A stretch of DNA of 64,000 nucleotides from Rothia aerolata (GTDB taxonomy: Bacteria; Actinomycetota; Actinomycetes; Actinomycetales; Micrococcaceae), in assembly GCF_014635585.1 (NCBI RefSeq), contig NZ_BMDC01000001.1, positions 534,139 to 598,138 on the forward strand. Reading direction: 5' to 3'. Shown here piece by piece: positions 26,112-34,747 of the stretch (the first letter of the stretch is position 1; each line of letters opens with the position of its first letter). Under the pieces are notes generated by a model. That model had not been told where the DNA came from, searched no databases, and saw nothing but the letters and a program-made list of their open reading frames with translations. A program made the translations under genes and the position numbers.

Positions 26112-26215
26112 TGTGGATAAAATCGTAAAAATCGCCCCTGATTTTCCGCGGTTTCCACAGACACGCGGTGGACGACTTGCTCACATCGCTACCAAAAGTT
26201 GCTGTCTGTGGATAA
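26112..26215. promoter_or_regulatory. DnaA-box-like cluster upstream of yraN-comM-dprA
   Basis: Perfect 9-mers TGTGGATAA lie at 26112-26120 and 26207-26215, with an inverted GTTTCCACA at 26151-26159. GTCTGTGGATAA (26204-26215) is identical over 12 bases to 2167-2178, upstream of the SSB-like gene. The cluster lies between the DUF2469 terminator and the yraN start, where the promoter of the run should be. Confidence 0.5.
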
Positions 26216-26218
26216 AGA

Positions 26219-26248
26219 AAAACCGGAGCCCGAGGGGTCTCCGGTTTT
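26219..26248 (-). terminator. Intrinsic terminator after the DUF2469 gene
   Basis: A 10-bp stem (AAAACCGGAG / CTCCGGTTTT) closes a 10-base loop and is followed by a T-rich run (TTTCTTTATCC) on the minus strand. It separates rnhB-DUF2469 from yraN-comM-dprA. Confidence 0.88.
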
Positions 26249-26261
26249 TGCTCAGCCCAGT

Positions 26262-26594
26262 TTAATCTCGCTCTAGCGGGCCCGAGAAATCAGGAACGGT
26301 CAAATCGGTTCGCTGGGCTTTCTCCTCCACGTTCACGTCCTTCACCGAGTAGATATGCACCTTTTTCACAAAACGGGTGGGCCTGAAAACATCCCATACC
26401 CACACATCGGTTAGATCAACTTCAAAGTAGAGGCTTCCCTTCTCCGTGTGCGGGGTAACCTGCACCTCGTTGGCCAGGTAGAACCGCCGGTCAGTCTCTA
26501 CCACGTAGGTAAAAAGCTCCGAGACATTCTGGTACTCCCGGTACAGCGCCATCTGCGATTCGGCTTCAAACCCATCTAGGTCTTCTGCGCTCAT
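26262..26594 (-). CDS. DUF2469 family protein
   Basis: 110 residues of an actinobacterial family of unknown function that regularly lies between rnhB and yraN, as here. The N-terminus reads MSAEDLDGFEAESQMALYRE, the centre VVETDRRFYLANEVQV, and the C-terminal half is rich in aromatic residues (FEVDLTDVWVWDVFRPTRFV). No catalytic motif is recognised. Confidence 0.9.
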   Translation of the reverse strand: MSAEDLDGFEAESQMALYREYQNVSELFTYVVETDRRFYLANEVQVTPHTEKGSLYFEVDLTDVWVWDVFRPTRFVKKVHIYSVKDVNVEEKAQRTDLTVPDFSGPLERD

Positions 26595-26616
26595 GGCTTC
26601 TCCTCTCCAGGATTTC

Positions 26617-27381
26617 TTACAGGTTTTGTTGTGCTCGTTGGAGGTAGGCAGCCTTAATCTGCTCCTCGTCTACTCCCAGGTTCCAGGTCAGCCGGTGCTC
26701 CATGCTGGGGCCCTGCTCTGCCAGCGCCTGCCGGTGGGTAGCCGAACCGTAGCCCTTGTTTTTCTTCCACCCAAAGTTGGGGTAAAGCTGCGCCAGCTCG
26801 TTCATCAGATGGTCTCGTTCTACCTTGGCCACCACCGATGCCGCCGCGATCGAAGCGCACTTAAAGTCACCCTTGATGACTGTCTCGACCGGGCCCTCCC
26901 AGGCAGCGCTACTCCCCCAGGCCTCAGCCACCAGAGACTGATAGAGCAGTTCTGCCTCATCCAAACCGGCCAGGAGGTCAGGGGCCGGGGCAGTGAGCCA
27001 GTCGTGCTTACCGTCAAGGAGCACGAAGTCTACGGAGGACGTCGCTCGGGCGGCCACTCGCGCCAGGGCCCGCTGCCCTGCCAGCCGCAGTGCCCTGGTC
27101 ATACCCAGGGCATCAATTTCAGCGGGCTGGGTATAGCCCACCTCCACCACGCACCAGTCTCGAATCGCCGGCACCATGGCCTCTCGCTTTTTCTCGCTCA
27201 GTGCCTTTGAGTCCACCAGCCCCTCGACGCTGAGCCGGGTGGCGGCGTCCACCAGTGCAACCCCCACGCAGACCGGCCCGGCCAGGGAGCCGCGCCCCAC
27301 CTCGTCCATACCCGCGATGGTGCCCACACCCCGGGCAAAAATCTGCTCCTCAGTCTCAAGCGTTGCGGCGGCAACCTTCAC
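26617..27381 (-). CDS. rnhB: Ribonuclease HII
   Basis: Cleaves RNA in RNA-DNA hybrids and at single ribonucleotides. 254 residues. The motif GMDEVGRGSLAGPVCVGVAL carries the catalytic Asp-Glu, VDSKALSEKKRE follows, and LLDGKHDW and CASIAAASVVAKVERD carry the remaining acidic residues. It lies 18 bases after the second signal peptidase gene. Confidence 0.94.
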   Translation of the reverse strand: MKVAAATLETEEQIFARGVGTIAGMDEVGRGSLAGPVCVGVALVDAATRLSVEGLVDSKALSEKKREAMVPAIRDWCVVEVGYTQPAEIDALGMTRALRLAGQRALARVAARATSSVDFVLLDGKHDWLTAPAPDLLAGLDEAELLYQSLVAEAWGSSAAWEGPVETVIKGDFKCASIAAASVVAKVERDHLMNELAQLYPNFGWKKNKGYGSATHRQALAEQGPSMEHRLTWNLGVDEEQIKAAYLQRAQQNL

Positions 27382-27399
27382 TCTCTACTCCTTAGCCTC

Positions 27400-28146
27400 T
27401 TAGTTGGCGGCGTCGGGAACATTGGCAAAGACGTCTTCTGCGCCAGAGACCCAGGTGAAGTGGCTCAACGGCCAGGCAACCACAAAGACCTCACCCTCAA
27501 CATCTGAGTCGCTGACAAAGGCAGTGTTGCTCTCGATGTGGTAGCGGGAATCTGCGGAGTTATTGCGGTGGTCACCCATCACGAAATAGGAGTCTTCGGG
27601 AACAATCACGTCAAAGGGAATATCGGTGGGGTTCGCTCCGGGATAGATATAGGGCTCGTCAATGACCTCGCCGTTGACGGAAATCTTGCCGTCTGAGGTG
27701 GAGGCAACGTGGTCGCCGCCCACACCAATTACGCGCTTGACCAGGTAGTTGTTCGAGGAATCGGGCAAGATGCCCACAAAAGAGAGGGCAGAACGAATCG
27801 GGTTGGTCTCCTGGGTAGAGCTATCGATCCAGCCCTGGCTGTCTTTGAACACAATAATGTCGCCGCGCTTGGCATCGCCAAAGGCAGAGCCCGCAACGTT
27901 GACAAACACCCGGTCATTGATTTGCAGGGTGTTCTCCATCGAACCCGAGGGAATAAAGAAACCGCGCAGAACAAAGGTCTTCAGAAGGAAAGCAATTAGT
28001 AGCGCATAAAGAATAACCAGCAGGAATTCCTTGATTTGAGCGCCCACGCCGCTTCTTTCCCGCTCGCGGCGGCTGCGACGAGTTTCGGGCTCGCCGGGTG
28101 CAGGGGTTGCCCCAGAAGAATTGACGGGAGTATTAGGGTCAGCCAT
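27400..28146 (-). CDS. lepB: Signal peptidase I (second of two)
   Basis: 248 residues. A charged, disordered N-terminal tail (~45 residues, rich in Pro, Glu and Arg) precedes one transmembrane segment (FLLVILYALLIAFLLKTFVL). The catalytic Ser is in IPSGSMENTLQINDRV and the general-base Lys in NNYLVKRVIGVGGDHV; MGDHRNNSADSRYH completes the family signature. It is complete and apparently active, and is adjacent to a second lepB, so secretory load may be divided between them. Confidence 0.92.
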   Translation of the reverse strand: MADPNTPVNSSGATPAPGEPETRRSRRERERSGVGAQIKEFLLVILYALLIAFLLKTFVLRGFFIPSGSMENTLQINDRVFVNVAGSAFGDAKRGDIIVFKDSQGWIDSSTQETNPIRSALSFVGILPDSSNNYLVKRVIGVGGDHVASTSDGKISVNGEVIDEPYIYPGANPTDIPFDVIVPEDSYFVMGDHRNNSADSRYHIESNTAFVSDSDVEGEVFVVAWPLSHFTWVSGAEDVFANVPDAAN

Positions 28147-28231
28147 AGCAGAAACCTTCCTGAACGAGAAAAAGCTACAGACAGTCTATCCACCTTACCT
28201 GGCAAAACCGTCTGTAGCTTCACAACTGAAT

Positions 28232-28876
28232 CTAGTGGCCCAACCGACCGGCGCGGTCTGCGGGTAGGGCAATAAAAATTGGCTTTCCAATCACTTTTTC
28301 GGTGCGGATCATGCCGCCACCGGGGGCACCTAGAAGCGCCCGCGAATCGCGGGAAACTGACCGGTGATCGCCCATCACCCACATGCGGCCAGCAGGAACC
28401 TCCACCGAAAACTCCGTCTCAGAGGCAGTGTTGCCGGGGTAGAGATAGGGTTCTTCAAGCACCTGGCCATTAACTTTGAGGTGGCCGTCAGAGCAGCACT
28501 CCACCCTATCCCCAGCTACACCAATCACACGTTTGACGTAGATGGTATCTGAGCCTTCAATCCCCAACCACTGGGCGCCGGTTCCCACCGGATCGGTGAG
28601 CCAGGGAGAAGCTGAAACATAGGGAGAAAAGGAACCCTCGCCGTCAAAAACCACCACGTCGCCGCGGTGCACCTCGCCGGCCAGCCGGTTGACGATAATG
28701 CGGTCGCCCGGTTCCAGGTAGGGCTCCATTGACTCAGAGGGAATCATATAGACCTCTAAGAAAAAATGCCGAATAATCAGCAGGAGCACGAAGGCGAGCA
28801 AAGCCGCGGGCACAAACAGGCGCCACCCCCGAAACCGGGACTGGCGCCCTAAAGCAGAATCAGACCTTGCGGTCAT
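28232..28876 (-). CDS. lepB: Signal peptidase I (first of two)
   Basis: 214 residues. One N-terminal membrane segment (LFVPAALLAFVLLLIIRHFF) is followed by the catalytic Ser in IPSESMEPYLEPGDRI and the Lys in TIYVKRVIGVAGDRVEC. MGDHRSVSRDSRALLG is the final conserved box. It lies 20 bases after rplS and 85 bases before the next lepB. The two copies differ clearly in their N-terminal tails and are not a recent duplication. Confidence 0.92.
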   Translation of the reverse strand: MTARSDSALGRQSRFRGWRLFVPAALLAFVLLLIIRHFFLEVYMIPSESMEPYLEPGDRIIVNRLAGEVHRGDVVVFDGEGSFSPYVSASPWLTDPVGTGAQWLGIEGSDTIYVKRVIGVAGDRVECCSDGHLKVNGQVLEEPYLYPGNTASETEFSVEVPAGRMWVMGDHRSVSRDSRALLGAPGGGMIRTEKVIGKPIFIALPADRAGRLGH

Positions 28877-28896
28877 ACTCTGATAAGCCCTCGACC

Positions 28897-29250
28897 TTAG
28901 GCGTTGTTTTCGCGCTTCTCGCGGATACGAGCAGCCTTACCGTGGCGGTCGCGCATGTAGTAGAGCTTCGCACGGCGTACGTCACCGCGGGTTACAACCT
29001 CGATCTTGTCGATGATCGGGGAGTGTACGGGGAAGGTACGCTCAACGCCAACACCGAAGGAAACCTTACGAATGGTGAAGGTTTCGCGAATGCCTGCGCC
29101 CTGGCGGCCCACAACAAAGCCCTTGAAGACCTGAACACGTGAACGGTTACCTTCAACAATGTTGACGTGTACATTCAGGGTGTCGCCGGGTGCGAACTCG
29201 GGAATGTCGTCGCGGAGGGACTTGTTATCGATGAAGTCAAGCTTCTGCAT
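28897..29250 (-). CDS. rplS: 50S ribosomal protein L19
   Basis: 117 residues from the ATG at 29250 ([12 protein letters not shown]), with GTGGAG upstream; the in-frame GTG at 29262 is part of that site. Typical L19 blocks are [37 protein letters not shown] and [20 protein letters not shown]. It is separated from trmD by ~250 bases containing hairpins, so it may be transcribed separately. Confidence 0.97.
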   Translation of the reverse strand: MQKLDFIDNKSLRDDIPEFAPGDTLNVHVNIVEGNRSRVQVFKGFVVGRQGAGIRETFTIRKVSFGVGVERTFPVHSPIIDKIEVVTRGDVRRAKLYYMRDRHGKAARIREKRENNA

Positions 29251-29390
29251 TGATTTCTCCACAAGGTATCAGCCGCAGGTCTAATACTCTCGTTCTACTT
29301 TCGCGCACAGTGTCTTGGCCGGTTGGTACCGGCAGACTATTGCTGCCGCGAAGAAACGTTTCTACATAGTCACCGGTTGCGGTGGCTACG

Positions 29391-29446
29391 GTTCACACTG
29401 TTGAGGCCGCTCATCCCCCTGCGGCAGGGGCGTACCCAGAGTGAAC
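29391..29446 (-). promoter_or_regulatory. Hairpin in the trmD-rplS gap
   Basis: GTTCACACT pairs imperfectly with AGAGTGAAC and encloses a perfect CCCCTG-CGG-CAGGGG hairpin (29416-29430). It could be a terminator-like or leader structure controlling rplS. No match to a named leader family is claimed. Confidence 0.35.
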
Positions 29447-29497
29447 ACAAGCATTAATTATGACACTGAAAGCGCCAGCTGCAAAGACTTAGCGCTG

Positions 29498-30397
29498 TTA
29501 TCTAGCTTGCTCTTGCTGATTTTCTTCTTCCTGCTGGAGCTGTTGGGCCTGCTTGGCCGCCCTCAGCTGTTTCTTCCGCTCGGTTCGCAACTCAATCAGC
29601 AGTTTGCGGTCTTTTTTGTCCCACATCTCATCGCTGGCTGAGGCAATCATGTCGTAGCGCCTGGAAAAGGTGCGCTTAATCTGCTCATCGCGCCGCCAGC
29701 GGGCAATGGCACCGTGGTTGCCCGAAAGAAGTATCTCGGGCACCTCTCTCCCCCGCCACTGCGCCGGCTTGGTATAGACCGGGTACTCTAGTAAACCGCC
29801 GGTGTGGGATTCCTCTGCCAGGGACTCGGGGTTACCCATAGCGCCGGGAATCAGGCGAATAATTGCCTCGAGCATGACCATCACCGCTACTTCCCCACCG
29901 TAGAGCACATAATCGCCGATGGAAACGGGCATCACGCGGAAAGACTCCTCTGACCAGTCCAGCACCCGCTCGTCTATGCCCTCATAGCGGGCGGGGGCAA
30001 AGGCAATGTGTTCCTCCTGTGCCAGTTCGTAGGCGAGTTGCTGGTTGAAAACAGTTCCCGCCGGCGAAGGGACGATCAGCAGGGGCTTCTCCCCTTCCGC
30101 GCGGGCAGACGCCGCGGCGGCGTCGTCCTGCGGCTGATCTGCCCCGGCAGAAGACTGTAGGACGGGCGATTGGGCCAGTACGCGGTCAAGGGCAAGACCC
30201 CAGGGCTCGGCTTTCATGACCATTCCCGCGCCGCCGCCATAGGGGGTATCGTCTACCGTTTTATGGCGGTCAAAAGCAAAATCGCGCAGGTTATGAATCT
30301 GCACGTCTACCAGGCCTTCTTGGCGGGCTTTACCCAGCAGGGAAAGTTCAAGAGGGGCAAGGTAGTCGGGAAAAATCGAGATAACGTCAATACGCAC
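29498..30397 (-). CDS. trmD: tRNA (guanine-N1)-methyltransferase
   Basis: Methylates G37 in tRNAs, guarding the reading frame. 299 residues, longer than the usual ~240-250. The knot-fold signatures are [31 protein letters not shown] and [20 protein letters not shown] with SAM-binding residues. The extra length is an Ala/Gln/Asp-rich insertion at residues ~95-130 and a Gln/Glu-rich tail ([13 protein letters not shown]). It follows rimM by three bases. Confidence 0.96.
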   Translation of the reverse strand: MRIDVISIFPDYLAPLELSLLGKARQEGLVDVQIHNLRDFAFDRHKTVDDTPYGGGAGMVMKAEPWGLALDRVLAQSPVLQSSAGADQPQDDAAAASARAEGEKPLLIVPSPAGTVFNQQLAYELAQEEHIAFAPARYEGIDERVLDWSEESFRVMPVSIGDYVLYGGEVAVMVMLEAIIRLIPGAMGNPESLAEESHTGGLLEYPVYTKPAQWRGREVPEILLSGNHGAIARWRRDEQIKRTFSRRYDMIASASDEMWDKKDRKLLIELRTERKKQLRAAKQAQQLQQEEENQQEQAR

Positions 30398-30400
30398 GGG

Positions 30401-30991
30401 CTAGGATTCCTCGCCCTCTTCGTTCTCTTCTTCGCCGAGATTGAGCAGGCCAGCGGGAGGGTCAATCAGCACAAACTTTTCATCGAGATCGAGCTCGGGC
30501 ACCAGTTCCTCAACAAAAGGAATCATGGCTTCTCGGCCGTTATTCAGCTCAATGAGCAGAAGGTCCTGGGTGGGCATGGTCTGTAGACCTGAGACCTTAC
30601 CAATGCCCTCTCCCTGAGGAAGCTCGCCCTCGGGAACCTCACTGAGCAGAAAAACGGGCAGGCCCAGAACATCGTGCTCATAGATACCTTCGTCTTCGTC
30701 TACCTCGGAGGAGTCAAAGACCAGGCGGGTGTTGCGTAGCACCTCGGCATCGTTGCGGCTGGTGACCTCTTCAAAGCGGACGACCAGGATTTTCTTGTTC
30801 CAGCGGGAGCCAGCCACGGTGAGCTGGCCAGCCGGTGCAATGCGGGCAACCTCTGACCCAGCCCTGAAGTTTTCAATCTCTAGGGTCTCGCCCTTGGCAA
30901 AACGTGCCTCGGGGTTATCGGTGAAAAGCTCAACCGTGACCTCACCGCGAATACCGTGGGGCTTGCCAATGCGTGCTACCTGTACTTGCAC
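30401..30991 (-). CDS. rimM: Ribosome maturation factor RimM
   Basis: Assists 30S maturation together with S19. 196 residues from the GTG at 30991 (MQVQVARIGKPHGIRGEVTV), with AAAGGACG upstream; the ATG at 31015 lacks such a site. The N-terminal RimM barrel and the C-terminal PRC-barrel (EGIYEHDVLGLPVFL, GREAMIPFVEELVPELD) are present. The tail is acidic (EEENEEGEES). Noncoding element copy B separates it from khpA. Confidence 0.93.
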   Translation of the reverse strand: MQVQVARIGKPHGIRGEVTVELFTDNPEARFAKGETLEIENFRAGSEVARIAPAGQLTVAGSRWNKKILVVRFEEVTSRNDAEVLRNTRLVFDSSEVDEDEGIYEHDVLGLPVFLLSEVPEGELPQGEGIGKVSGLQTMPTQDLLLIELNNGREAMIPFVEELVPELDLDEKFVLIDPPAGLLNLGEEENEEGEES

Positions 30992-31110
30992 AATCGTCCT
31001 TTGAAGTTGGGGCAAATCAATCTGTTGTCAGTCTACCAAGGAGTGCTAGAACCAAAGTGTGCCCAGATAACTATTTTGTCGCCGGTGGAGCAGTTATCTA
31101 GTTGGCGGAT

Positions 31111-31170
31111 AAAACGGTCTTAAAAATGTTCACTCGGGAGCCAGGGTAGCCCTTGAGGAAACAGACTCGG
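31111..31170. repeat. Partial third copy of the noncoding element end
   Basis: This stretch resembles the distal end of copy B (31529-31586): both start AAAACGGT, contain AAAAATG and CACTCGG, and share AGCCCTTGAGGA exactly (31148-31159 and 31565-31576). The two are about 417 bases apart in the same orientation, flanking copy B as a direct repeat. It is part of the gene-free stretch 30992-31662. Confidence 0.65.
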
Positions 31171-31171
31171 G

Positions 31172-31567
31172 CTTATAGGACAAATCTGTGTCTACAATAC
31201 CCCAACAAACACACGACAACCGACCCCACAACTTAGCCCCAGAAGCTCACCTCAACCCTCTACCACCCAAAACCAGCACCTGCGACATAGGCCAGCCTGG
31301 ATTACCTGCGGAAACAAGCTCTCGGTACACCTAGATTTCTGTAGATAGACCTCAGGTACACACAAGTTCCTGTTAAGAAGCCAAAAGTACACCTGTGTTC
31401 CCTGGGTACACATCTAGATGTGTACCCAGGGAACACAGGTGTACCTACGTCAGCCCGGCAAGAAGAAACTTGTACCTTGTCCCCAACGTGTTTTCCCGAG
31501 AGGCCACTTTTATACCGAAAACCAGCCAAAAACGGTACAAAAATGGACACTCGGCAATCATAGCAGC
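31172..31567. repeat. Noncoding interspersed element, copy B
   Basis: Shares CAAATCTGTGTC (31181-31192), AAGAAGAAACTTGTACC (31460-31476) and AGCCAAAAACGGTA (31524-31537) with copy A in the same order and strand, plus many partly matching bases between. Spaced GTACACA/GTACACC half-sites lead into a perfect 58-bp palindrome at 31387-31444 (centre CATCTAGATG). The conserved TATACCG hairpin is 31502-31517/31533-31548, here imperfect. It lies between khpA and rimM. The remaining DNA of the gap shows no gene. Confidence 0.78.
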
Positions 31568-31662
31568 CCTTGAGGATACAGATTCGTCCAATAGCCCAGA
31601 ACCTGCCCATAAAAGAAACTCCCCGGGCGGACTAGCCACCCGGGGATTTCAAAGCTATTCAG

Positions 31663-31905
31663 TTAGCGTTTGCGGTCGGTATCTACAACGTCCACGCGAA
31701 CGTGGTCATCAATACCTAGCGCGTCAACCACCGTACGAATGCTGTTGGCGGTACGGCCAGAACGGCCAATCACACGGCCAAGGTCATCGGGGTTAACCCG
31801 AACCTCTAGTGTTTCACCGCGACGCCCGCTACGCGAGCGCACCTGAACATCGTCGGGGTTGCTGACGATTCCTCGAACGAGGTGCTCGAGTGCATCTGCC
31901 AACAT
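31663..31905 (-). CDS. khpA: KH-domain RNA-binding protein KhpA
   Basis: 80 residues, a single KH domain with the nucleic-acid loop in DDLGRVIGRSGRTANSIRTV. In other bacteria KhpA binds many RNAs and pairs with KhpB/EloR. It lies two bases after rpsP, as in most actinobacteria, and a divergent noncoding element follows. Confidence 0.94.
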   Translation of the reverse strand: MLADALEHLVRGIVSNPDDVQVRSRSGRRGETLEVRVNPDDLGRVIGRSGRTANSIRTVVDALGIDDHVRVDVVDTDRKR

Positions 31906-31907
31906 GA

Positions 31908-32348
31908 TTACTCAGCTGCTTCCTCAGAAGCTGCTTCTTCAGCTGCCTCTTCTGCGGGAGCCTCTGCTACTTCTTCCTCAGCCTTCTCTTCGCCCTTGGG
32001 GGTGATAGCCTCGGGAAGAATGACCGAACCCTTTTCGGGGGTTACGAACTCGGGCTTAGCTTCAACGGGCTTAACAGCTGATTCAGCCTTTTCACCCTTA
32101 GCTGCTGCCAGGTCACCGGTCAGCTTGAGCAGTGCACGAACCTGGTCAGTAGGCTGAGCGCCTACGGACAGCCAGTACTGAGCACGCTCAGAATCGATCT
32201 GGATGAGTGAGGGGTTTTCGGTCGGCTGGTAGATGCCGATTTCCTCGATCGCACGACCGTCACGCTTCTTGCGTGAGTCCATCACTACAACACGGTAGCG
32301 AGGATCGCGGATCTTACCCATACGCTTCAGACGAATTTTAACAGCCAC
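31908..32348 (-). CDS. rpsP: 30S ribosomal protein S16
   Basis: 146 residues. The S16 core ([39 protein letters not shown]) covers the first ~85 residues. The remaining ~60 residues are an acidic Ala/Glu-rich extension ([18 protein letters not shown]), common in actinobacterial S16. It heads the rpsP-khpA pair. Confidence 0.97.
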   Translation of the reverse strand: MAVKIRLKRMGKIRDPRYRVVVMDSRKKRDGRAIEEIGIYQPTENPSLIQIDSERAQYWLSVGAQPTDQVRALLKLTGDLAAAKGEKAESAVKPVEAKPEFVTPEKGSVILPEAITPKGEEKAEEEVAEAPAEEAAEEAASEEAAE

Positions 32349-32498
32349 TTTTGTGGACTCTCCTGTTTCTATGTTTGTGCGAAACTAAAGTTCAGCGCTC
32401 GTGGGGCGAGCCGTTCCTAGAGTTTCTGTTGAACGCAATGTCGCGCGAGTGAGAGGGATCGCGCGCATCGAGTACCTGCAAAATTATGCCAAAGAGAA

Positions 32499-32534
32499 AC
32501 CGCTTAATCCAGGGGTTTCCCCGGATTAAGCGGT
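32499..32534 (-). terminator. Hairpin terminator after the ABC-2 permease gene
   Basis: ACCGCTTAATCC and GGATTAAGCGGT form a 12-bp stem around a 12-base loop, 37 bases downstream of the permease stop; a pyrimidine-rich tail follows on the minus strand. Confidence 0.65.
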
Positions 32535-32570
32535 GTGTTTTGTGCTATCTCTGCACAGGGTCTGAGGGGC

Positions 32571-33734
32571 TTACTTTTTCAGGGCCTGTCTCCACGTTAC
32601 TGCCGAGCCCGCCCGCATGATGTTGTTCTGGTAGATGCGGGCACCGAGCAGGGTGAGTAGCGCTGCCGCCACCGCGCACAGCATCAGGGCCAGTAGTGGC
32701 TCCCAGAAGGCTACGTTTTCGGTCAGCAAGCGCATGGGCATGGCAATCGAAGAAACAATCGGGATGAAGGAGAGCACCTGAAGCATGGTGCCCGAGGCAT
32801 AGATGCCTCCGAAGAGGGCTCCCATCGAGAGCATCATAATCGGTGTTGACAAGCTGGCAATGTCTTCATTGCGAGACGACATAGCCCCCACGGCAGCCCA
32901 GGTCGTGGCGATGGTCGAGAAACCTACGATGTAGAAGGCCACGAACCAACCGGCTGAGGAGAGTACCCAGCCAAACTCGTCCAGGGCACCCATGAGGTTT
33001 GCTCCGGTTAGCCCCACTATCAGGTAGAGGGCAATCTGGCCCACCGCAAGAACAATGTTTCCCACGATTTTGCCGATGAGCAGCTGGCGAATGGGAATAG
33101 CGGTAGCGATGATTTCAACAATGCGATTCTGTTTCTCTTCAACCACAGACTGGGCAATCATCACTCCAAAACCAATAATTGCCATATAGAAAATCATGGC
33201 GAAGGCGAGGCCCACCATCATGGCGGCAAAAGAGTTATCTTCACCCTTGAGAGTCTCAACTTTTAGGCTAGATCCTGCGGTGAGCTGGTCCATAGAAATA
33301 CCCTGTTCAGCCGCATTCGCGGCTGTAGTGGTGGAGACAACGCTCTGCTCAATCAGGTTTGTCAGCGAGGAATCTGAACTTTCAGCATAGGCCAGTTCCC
33401 AGCCGGAATCAGCGGGTGAGAGCAGGGCGTCTACATCCTCTGCTTCGAGAGCCGCCCGGGCCTCATCTTCTGAAGCGAAGTTTTCTGCTACCAGGCTGTC
33501 ATCTGAACCTGAGGATTCCAGGGAATGATTGGCCGAATCGATGATTGCTTGGGCAGACTGGTTGGTATAGCCCACCGTGTAGTCGGTGGTTTTATTACCA
33601 AAGTAGGCTCCGGCGCCGATACTCACCACAATGATTGCCAGCGAAAAGAGGGTGCTGAAGATAAAGGACTTGTCGGTTAGCTTAACCATGATTTCGCGCA
33701 CCGCTACGGTGCGCCATGCATTTTTCTGGTTCAT
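32571..33734 (-). CDS. ABC-2 type transporter permease (NatB-like)
   Basis: 387 residues. One N-terminal membrane segment, a ~130-residue extracytoplasmic domain (acidic, with VDALLSPADSGWELA), then five or six hydrophobic segments including FAMIFYMAIIGFGVMIAQSV and EEKQNRIVEIIATAIPIRQL, the loop typical of NatB-type permeases. It overlaps the ATPase gene by four bases, forming one exporter. Related systems export sodium, drugs or antimicrobial peptides; the substrate is not predictable. It belongs to a kinase-regulator-ATPase-permease operon. Confidence 0.85.
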   Translation of the reverse strand: MNQKNAWRTVAVREIMVKLTDKSFIFSTLFSLAIIVVSIGAGAYFGNKTTDYTVGYTNQSAQAIIDSANHSLESSGSDDSLVAENFASEDEARAALEAEDVDALLSPADSGWELAYAESSDSSLTNLIEQSVVSTTTAANAAEQGISMDQLTAGSSLKVETLKGEDNSFAAMMVGLAFAMIFYMAIIGFGVMIAQSVVEEKQNRIVEIIATAIPIRQLLIGKIVGNIVLAVGQIALYLIVGLTGANLMGALDEFGWVLSSAGWFVAFYIVGFSTIATTWAAVGAMSSRNEDIASLSTPIMMLSMGALFGGIYASGTMLQVLSFIPIVSSIAMPMRLLTENVAFWEPLLALMLCAVAAALLTLLGARIYQNNIMRAGSAVTWRQALKK

Positions 33735-34642
33735 TGCTGGGTGGCTCCTCGGTAGATATCGCCCAGAGTGGGTAGCTCGCGGAAAAATTCAGTCATGCCG
33801 TGCTCAAGACCGCGGGTTAGAATCTGCTGGCGGACGGCGGCGGTTTGGGTTCGGTCGCTTATTTCAAGTAGGGCGTTGGGGCCGGCGAGGTCTACCACCT
33901 CGGTCCCCGGCACCTCCCTCAACCAGGCGGCGTCCTGCTCTGACCGATAGCGGAACCGTACCGGCCCCGACTCGCGCAGCTCCTCAGCGCCGCCGGTTGC
34001 CTTAACTTCGCCTCGGTGAAGAATCACCACCCGGTCGCAGAGCCGGTCTACCAAATCGAGCTGGTGGGAGGAGAAGAGAACCGGAACGCCCTCACGCATC
34101 AGCGAGTGCAGCATATCAACCATGGTGTCTACTGCCCGAGGGTCAAGACCGGAAAAGGGTTCATCAAGAATAAGCGCCTGAGGCCGGTGCAGAATCGAAG
34201 CGACAATCTGTACCCGCTGCTGGTTGCCCAGAGAAAGGGATTCGAGCTTGTCTTTGAGACGGTCCCCCAGGCCCAGCTCTGCCAGTAGGTCACTGGCACG
34301 GGATTTAGCGGTTGTAGCGGTCATTCCCCGCAACTGCCCCAGATAGATCAGCTGGTTGAGAATGGGCTGTTTGGGGTAAAGTCCCCGTTCCTCCGGCATG
34401 TAGCCAAAAGAGACACGATCTGCTAGGTTGAGCGGTCGCCCTCCATAGAGCACCTCCCCGCTGGTTGGTTCAAGCAAGCCCATCATCATCCGCATGGTGG
34501 TGGTCTTCCCCGCTCCGTTTGCGCCGAGAAAGCCTGTCATCGCTCCGGGTTCAACGGTGAAGCTGGCGTTGGAGACCGCGGTTTTACTCCCGTAGGTCTT
34601 GGTGAGGTTACAGACCTCGATACTGCCCTGTTCAACTAACAT
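33731..34642 (-). CDS. ABC transporter ATP-binding protein (NatA-like)
   Basis: 303 residues. Walker A is GANGAGKTTT, the signature motif LSLGNQQRVQIVASIL and Walker B ALILDEPFSGLDP. A ~90-residue C-terminal extension resembles that of NatA and other ABC-2 ATPases. The signature reads LSLGN instead of LSGGQ, which is common in this subfamily. It is preceded by the response-regulator gene (105 bases). Confidence 0.88.
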   Translation of the reverse strand: MLVEQGSIEVCNLTKTYGSKTAVSNASFTVEPGAMTGFLGANGAGKTTTMRMMMGLLEPTSGEVLYGGRPLNLADRVSFGYMPEERGLYPKQPILNQLIYLGQLRGMTATTAKSRASDLLAELGLGDRLKDKLESLSLGNQQRVQIVASILHRPQALILDEPFSGLDPRAVDTMVDMLHSLMREGVPVLFSSHQLDLVDRLCDRVVILHRGEVKATGGAEELRESGPVRFRYRSEQDAAWLREVPGTEVVDLAGPNALLEISDRTQTAAVRQQILTRGLEHGMTEFFRELPTLGDIYRGATQQ

Positions 34643-34747
34643 GGTTCTCCCAAATATGGTGTGTATCTGTTACCTAACAGAGTAGAGAACCGAACCGAGC
34701 AGGTACTCCCCCGCACGGGGGATATCACCGGGGGATTTGCAAAAATG

